DNA of 64,000 nt from Prosapia bicincta (lineage: Eukaryota; Arthropoda; Insecta; Hemiptera; Cercopidae): assembly GCA_036971475.1 (NCBI GenBank), contig JBAIZL010000003.1:86031542-86095541 (forward strand), read 5' to 3'. Shown one piece after another: positions 58,969 to 64,000 of the stretch (position 1 is its first letter; each line of letters starts with the position of its first letter). The notes under the pieces were generated by a model. The model searched no databases, was not told the DNA's origin, and was given only the letters and a program-made list of their open reading frames with translations. The position numbers and the translations under genes are program-made.

Positions 58969-59204
58969 AAGTGTAAGTTAACAATTTAACAACCTTTAGT
59001 TAACAAAAACTCTGGCCGCAAGTAATATCAAAGTGTAATAAGTAATTAACAACCAGCTTGTCATGAACAGCAACAAGATTTCAAATTGTTTTACAATATT
59101 AATCCATGCAACCACTCTTGTGACTTATTTTTTTGCTACTTCTCCAGTTTGAAACAGTTTTAAGGAATAACATGCAAGATTATGAAATTGTTTGCTATTA
59201 TTTA

Positions 59205-59425
59205 ATTTCTTAAAGTTGCTTGTTTTATTCATCTTGAATTCACTGATTAAACCATAAGTAATTATTGCAAAACTAAGTGAATACTTTAGAACTTACGTGC
59301 CAACGCATTTCAAAACTGTGGTTTCATTTACAAAGTCAACTACCTGTTAGAAATGAGACAATTGTTTCGAAACGGGTCTGTATGCAAGTTCTTAAGTATT
59401 CACTTAGTTATGCAATAATTACTAA
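59205..59425. repeat. Family A foldback, diverged
   Basis: ATCTTGAATTCACTGATTAA, ACTAAGTGAATACTTTAGAA at the left and TTCTTAAGTATTCACTTAGT at the right; interior contains GTTTCGAAACGGGTC. Confidence 0.7.
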
Positions 59426-59429
59426 TAAT

Positions 59430-60780
59430 ACTTAATTTTGATTGTTTCTTTAACATAAAGATTTTAAACCCACCAGAACATTAAACAAAATACACCTACT
59501 CCAGTCTCTTCCTTGGTTTTTTACATTAGCTTTTTAAAAAATATGTACCATCATCATAATATTGTATCCCAATGTTAGAGTGTGTTCTTTTGCCAACATT
59601 AGACATACCTGTTTAAAGTAAAATTGTCAAATACATTTAATAAAAGACACTAATCAATACCTATATATAAAGGAGGGTAGATAAGGGCTAACCTTCATTC
59701 TCTCAACAATGATGCATATAAAAAAAATAATATAAAATGTACGGAGAAAAAAACAATAAATAAGATTTATATTGGAAAATTTACAATTATTTTTTTTCAA
59801 TTATTCTGAAATTATAAGAAAGATTTTCATGTCTCCCAGATATATTCTTGTAATATAACTTGAACACATCGTTAAGAAAGATACTGAATCAAATCCGATC
59901 TAGAAATAAATGAGATTTTGATATGTACTGAGGCTTCCAATCTAATCTATGGTGAAAAATACATTGATTTCCTTTTTATCAATCAAAGACTATCAAGAGC
60001 ATGTATCCAGCTACAAAATGTAGTATTTTATACACTTGGATTTATTAAGTGTGACAGACTCCAGAAAATCTATTTGGATTTTATAATATTACACATTAGT
60101 ATATGAATAAATGAGATTTGAATATGGCTTATTGAGACAGTGGTATTATTAAAAATAAATTGAACACAAACTCTCAAAAAGTGTATTATTTATTGTGAAA
60201 TTGTGTTCTATTTACTATCAACAATTATTATCGTATGAATAATTTACACAAATTATACTAAGTTAACAACAACTTAATTTGGAAGATTTGTAGACAAAAC
60301 TATATACTTTTTAAACACAATAATAATATACTATATAGATATTAAACTAAGCAACACTGTTTTCTTGTATTCCCTTACACTTTAATGTACTTAAACAAAA
60401 ATCGTACTTGGTACATTTGCAAGTCAACTTTCAAGAGCTATTAATTACAGTACTCTCATTTTCAAGGTTTACAGAAGGCTGTGGGTTCCTGTAGTATGTA
60501 GGCTTATGAGAAATCTTTGGATTTTACGTACATTCAATTTAATTGACAAAATTAATCTCAACATGGACCAAAACCAACCAACAGTACAGTCACACCTTAA
60601 TTAGAACAGCAGCATGACTTAAAGTAGTTTTACCACATAACAACAGAATTCCCACACACCTACCTACTACAAGAACCTGCAGTCTTCTATAAAACTCGAA
60701 AATAAGAGCACTGTTATTAATACCTCTCAAAAGTAGACTCCCATATGTACCAAGTAAGATTTTTGTTTAAGTACATTAAA
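59430..60780. other. Intergenic AT-rich stretch
   Basis: 60345-60790 contains an imperfect inverted pair (ACACTTTAATGTACTTAAAC at 60377 and GTTTAAGTACATTAAAGTGT at 60766), so it is a foldback of about 400 bp with AGAAGGCTGTGGGTTCCTG / CAAGAACCTGCAGTCTTCTA inside. Nothing coding seen. Confidence 0.65.
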
Positions 60781-60785
60781 GTGTA

Positions 60786-60789
<4 letters not shown>

Positions 60790-60836
<47 letters not shown>
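60790..60836. repeat. (TA)n microsatellite
   Basis: Pure AT dinucleotide run of about 47 bp. Confidence 0.95.
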
Positions 60837-60841
<5 letters not shown>

Positions 60842-60866
60842 TCGCAATATGTATTCTTGTGTATTA

Positions 60867-60952
60867 ATAAAGAACTTAGTCAAAATACAAATACAAGAAT
60901 TATAATTGAATTTACAATTCAATTATAATTCTTGTATTAGTATTTTGACTAA

Positions 60953-61010
<58 letters not shown>
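60867..61010. repeat. Foldback followed by (TA)n
   Basis: ACTTAGTCAAAATACAAATA...AATTGAATTTACAATTCAATT...TTTTGACTAAGT is a near-perfect hairpin (60868-60955), followed by a TA run of about 52 bp. Confidence 0.9.
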
Positions 61011-61012
<2 letters not shown>

Positions 61013-62117
61013 AAACTTAAAAGCAATTTCCCTTTCTATTCCGACAGGTACAGTAACCATCCAGTGATAAGATTCCAGGTTATAGAGCTCTACTTCCCAC
61101 AAGGCCAAAAGGTTATTGTCTCTTCCAAACTGCGCTCATCTTCATAGTTATTTAACGTATGTTGTACTTCTATATTGTTATGATTACCTCTACATTTTTC
61201 AGAATATATTTGAATCTCCTCCATTAACATAGTAATCTGAAGGTTAAGATGGTATATGTACCATAGATTCCCTTGACTACAAAAAGGATATTATTCTTTG
61301 TATAGTCCTTATATGTTATTCTTATAACAGATCTGCAGCTGAATTACATGTATCCATTCTGGTTATAATAGCTTGCTTAAAAAACTAATTACATACTCTC
61401 AGAGTTTTTTTTATTTTTAAGGAGGTTATTTAATTTAACAGTTATCGTTTGATGGAAACAGACTATGAATAGTAGATATGAAATACATTTCCGGTATAAA
61501 TCACAGGTGTTCTGTTGCATGAAAATTTGACTATAAGTAATTCTGAATGCTTTAGCACTAGTGAGAAATTGAGCTGATGTTCTATGAATCTAGGTTCTAT
61601 GTTCTAGGTACATTCTATGTTCTACAAATTAAATGTAACGCATAATATATTTTACAAAAAACTCCCAGTTCTTTTTATAAAGCTTATACGTTTTATTTGA
61701 AATTCAATTCTTGTTCTGACCTGATGTATAAAATGGCAACTCCTATTGAATGTTAACAAAAGATGTAAACTGAAAATTGTAAAAGGTTTTGTACGGGAGG
61801 AAACAGTTTTGTCAGATTGAATTTGACCTTACCTTTGGCCAGTTAGGTTCGTAAAAGTTAAAGAAAATTCCTAAGAACTTTTTGTAACAATGACTTCAAA
61901 CATTCCACATTCCACACTGTTGAATGTTTATAAAAGCTTAAAAAAATGCAATAGGAAAGTGTTGTAACAATGGCTGCAAAAAGTGCACAGTGTTGCAAAT
62001 GCAATACAAATAGTTGGAAGAAACTGAGCTTAAGTTAAATCTGGAGTTATAAAATAGAAGGAAAATGTTTGGTTCATATGTTTACATTCATCAAAACCTA
62101 AGATGAGAAAATATTTT

Positions 62118-62583
62118 TTAAGAAAAAAGATGAAGTGTGTCCTGTCCTGATTTATTCTCTTCTTCCCCGTCTCGACTATAAGTTGATTTCCTTCGATCTT
62201 TCTTTGAAACATGCCTTTTATTACTAAAACCATCTTCTAACCCATCACAATTTTTCTGGCGTTTTTGTTTTTTCTTGTGGGATTTTTTTCGTGGAATATT
62301 ACAGCTAGGTATATTGCTATCTATTGAATTTCTGTGGAATGATAATGTCTTAGGTGAGTGATGGTTCTGTACAGATTGAGCATTTTGAAATTGTTCATTT
62401 TCTACACATATGTTGGAGAAAAGATTAGCAACAGAATCAGTTTTCCCTTTTAAATGAGAGTCTATTTCAGACATCTTGGTTTGATCTTCAAAGCCCATGT
62501 CTACTTCACTTTCATCTGACTGCAGTCGAGATGTTTTATTTCTCGAAATATTGTGCCTTAATACATCATCTTTTAGAGTAACA
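62118..62583 (-). CDS. Terminal exon of an unidentified Lys-rich protein
   Basis: Open from an acceptor-like TTTTTCTCTGAAG on the - strand (AG at 62584-62585) to a TAA at 62118-62120, about 155 codons. The first codons give SVTLKDDVLRHNISRNKTSR, followed by an acidic/Ser stretch, then a basic cluster RKKSHKKKQKRQK and a charged tail ending DTLHLFS. The basic run looks like a nuclear or nucleolar localisation signal. Such a tail resembles C termini of nucleolar proteins (RNA polymerase I subunit RPA43 is one possibility) but I do not recognise it firmly. The opening codons and Met-start ORF are uninterrupted by stops in a very AT-rich background, which is why I accept it as coding. Upstream exons would lie beyond the LINE at 63-64 kb. 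Confidence 0.5.
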
Positions 62584-62814
62584 CTTCAGAGAAAAATGTT
62601 GGAAATGTTCACGCCAAGTGAGGGAATAGGTTAGCACAAATCATTTAAATGCTGAAAAGTTTACGAAACAAAAGGTAAAACGAGTGAATAAGTTCACAGT
62701 TGTTCACAATTAAAATTATGGAAAAACACTGAAAGTAAAACACTATAAAAACTTGCAGTTTTTATGTTGTACATCTTGAGGTTTTTTTTGTATAAATTAC
62801 ACTTTTTGTATTAA

Positions 62815-62925
62815 CTTGGCAAAAAACCACTTCTTACTGATTTATTCAACAGACGCATTTTGTTTTAGGTCAGTGAATTATTCAATGCTGTTAATTACTA
62901 ACAAGACTGTTGCTCAGGTGCATTG
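62815..62925. repeat. Family G repeat
   Basis: TTATTCAACAGACGCATTTT, AGGTCAGTGAATTATTCAAT, GCTGTTAATTACTAACAAGA; same order as 56480-56600. Upstream, TTTTTATGTTGTACATCTTG is shared with the 3' flanks of other copies. Confidence 0.6.
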
Positions 62926-63086
62926 TGCTGGTGTGAGTCTGTGGTGTATATCTGTTCTGTGGTGTGCTATTGTTCATAGAGTAGTTGTTAATTATATGCT
63001 CAAATATGGTATTTGATTGGGAGTGTGTTTTATCATTTAGAATGTGTTATGGTGTTTATATATCTCATAATTTTCTACTGTGTTAA

Positions 63087-64000
63087 GTTTGTTTTACCCC
63101 TAAACTCACCATAAATGGGAGAGATATTAAACACAACTCAAACCCCAATTTGTTGGGAGTGGTGCTGGACCCAAAACTCAAGTGGGGACCCCATATAAAG
63201 TATGCTGTGGAAAAGTGTGCCTCGAATTTAACTGCACTTAAGGCTGTTGCTAGCAAGGAATGGGGAGCAGACACATCCACCCTAGGAACGTTTCATCTAA
63301 CTTTTGTCAGATCTAGAGCCACCTATGCCTGTGAAGTCTTGGGTTCAGCCGCAAAAACACATTCAAACAAGATCAGAGCGATCCAATCGGCAGCCCTTCG
63401 TTTTTGCCTGGGATGTACTAAAACCACCCCAATTGCTGCAAGGGGCAATTGCTAAAGTGGAATTAGGTGTGATACCCATCATGCTTTATATTGACAAACG
63501 GATCTGGTCAAAGTTTCTGGCTATAAAGACTCTCCAACCTGCCCATCCTCTTCATAATGCAGGAAATGGTATTAACCAAGTTAAACAATCCTTCAGTTAC
63601 AAAACAAATTATTTGTCTGCCCTGTTGCCAAATTCTGCCTCCGAGCATATACCTGATTTTTATTGCGAGTCACCCACTACCTGGTCAGGAATAAAAATTA
63701 CTTTGAACCTGCCAAGCAGAAGGAGCAAGCAGGACCACCCAGTAGTTCTGAAAATTGAAACGTTGGAAATGATACATACCGGCTACAATGATCATGTTAG
63801 AATTTACACTGATGGCTCACTTGACCAACAAAAGAGAACATCTGGAGCAGGTTTTTTCAATGAATCACTGATATCTGCTTTTACGTCCCTGCAAACTTGC
63901 ACTCTAGTATGGACACAGAGCTTCTGGCGCTAAATACTGCGTTTGCATGTTGCTTCGAATCAAAGGAGGAGAAAATATGCATATTTACTGACTTCAGATC
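63087..64000 (+). pseudogene. LINE ORF2 C-terminal part (RT thumb and RNase H)
   Basis: Begins after a TAA (63084-63086) with CFTPKLTINGRDIKHNSNPN then LLGVVLDPKLKWGPHI and RAIQSAALRFCLG, the end of the RT domain of jockey/I-like LINEs. After a frameshift near 63440-63455 it continues AKVELGVIPIMLYIDKRIWS and an RNase H domain with VRIYTDGSLD. A second frameshift near 63900 leads to MDTELLALNTAF and ICIFTDFRS. The RNase H acidic residues D, E, D are visible (YTDGS, ELLAL, FTD). It is 5'-truncated and runs off the window. Confidence 0.88.

Larger units (their letters stand above)
58307..59085. mobile_element. Family D element enclosing a Penelope RT fragment
   Basis: Left end TTACACTTTGATATTACTTG with an inverted hammerhead (58357-58394); right side with a direct copy (58931-58968) and end GTAATATCAAAGTGTAATAA plus AACCAGCTTGTCATGAACAG. 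A partial duplicate of the right arm (58878-58926) precedes the second hammerhead. The interior 58395-58880 is Penelope RT on the - strand. Confidence 0.75.

Noticed and set aside
61050..61140. Short coding-like + strand stretch (HPVIRFQVIELYFPQGQK)
   Set aside because: No convincing donor site, no partner exons and no recognised family.

Overview
This is an AT-rich eukaryotic genomic window, most likely from an arthropod. The evidence for that is the tomosyn protein sequence, spliceosomal introns of 1.5 to 13 kb, and a dense mobile-element load of mariner, Tigger/pogo, piggyBac-like and hAT-like elements, LINEs and Penelope-like elements. I cannot name the species. No bacterial gene organisation, CRISPR array, rRNA or tRNA is seen.

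The one clearly recognisable host gene is the 3' half of tomosyn (syntaxin-binding protein 5 family) on the + strand. Seven exons (2892-3005, 5318-5530, 11117-11225, 24166-24249, 36496-36591, 38911-39035, 40585-40847) join with matching splice phases into 334 codons including the stop. They cover the end of the beta-propeller region and the C-terminal R-SNARE ending KWYQL. The upstream exons lie outside the window. The fourth exon (84 nt) sits alone between two introns of about 12-13 kb, is phase-neutral, and looks like a cassette exon. A second possible gene, on the - strand, is represented by a single lysine-rich terminal exon (62118-62583).

Most of the rest is decayed transposons. 1-3.3 kb: LINE and Penelope remnants plus foldbacks. 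3.3-9.5 kb: Penelope GIY-YIG remnant, hammerhead-bearing repeats, a mariner-type element and a LINE tail. 10.3-24 kb: a TTAA-flanked element, a Tigger-like element between (TA)n tracts, a mariner pseudogene, Penelope and hAT-like pieces, a GC-rich island, another Tigger and a foldback with hammerhead remnants. 24-36.5 kb: mostly featureless AT-rich intron, foldbacks, and a 2.2 kb satellite of about 30 copies of 72 bp. 36.5-41 kb: last tomosyn exons with a mariner and a second TTAA element in the introns. 41-64 kb: 3' flank, Penelope remnants, 131-bp tandem repeats, several Tiggers, hammerhead-bearing foldbacks, and a LINE running off the right edge.

The most interesting structure is a set of hammerhead-ribozyme-like motifs embedded in short inverted repeats next to, or nested in, Penelope-like reverse transcriptase and GIY-YIG remnants. 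They belong to several distinct repeat families. Each has a CUGANGA-like box, a GAAA-like box, a very short palindromic stem III and a complementary stem I. Each also seems to carry one extra nucleotide between CUGANGA and stem II. Two of these units are single insertions with recognisable target-site duplications.
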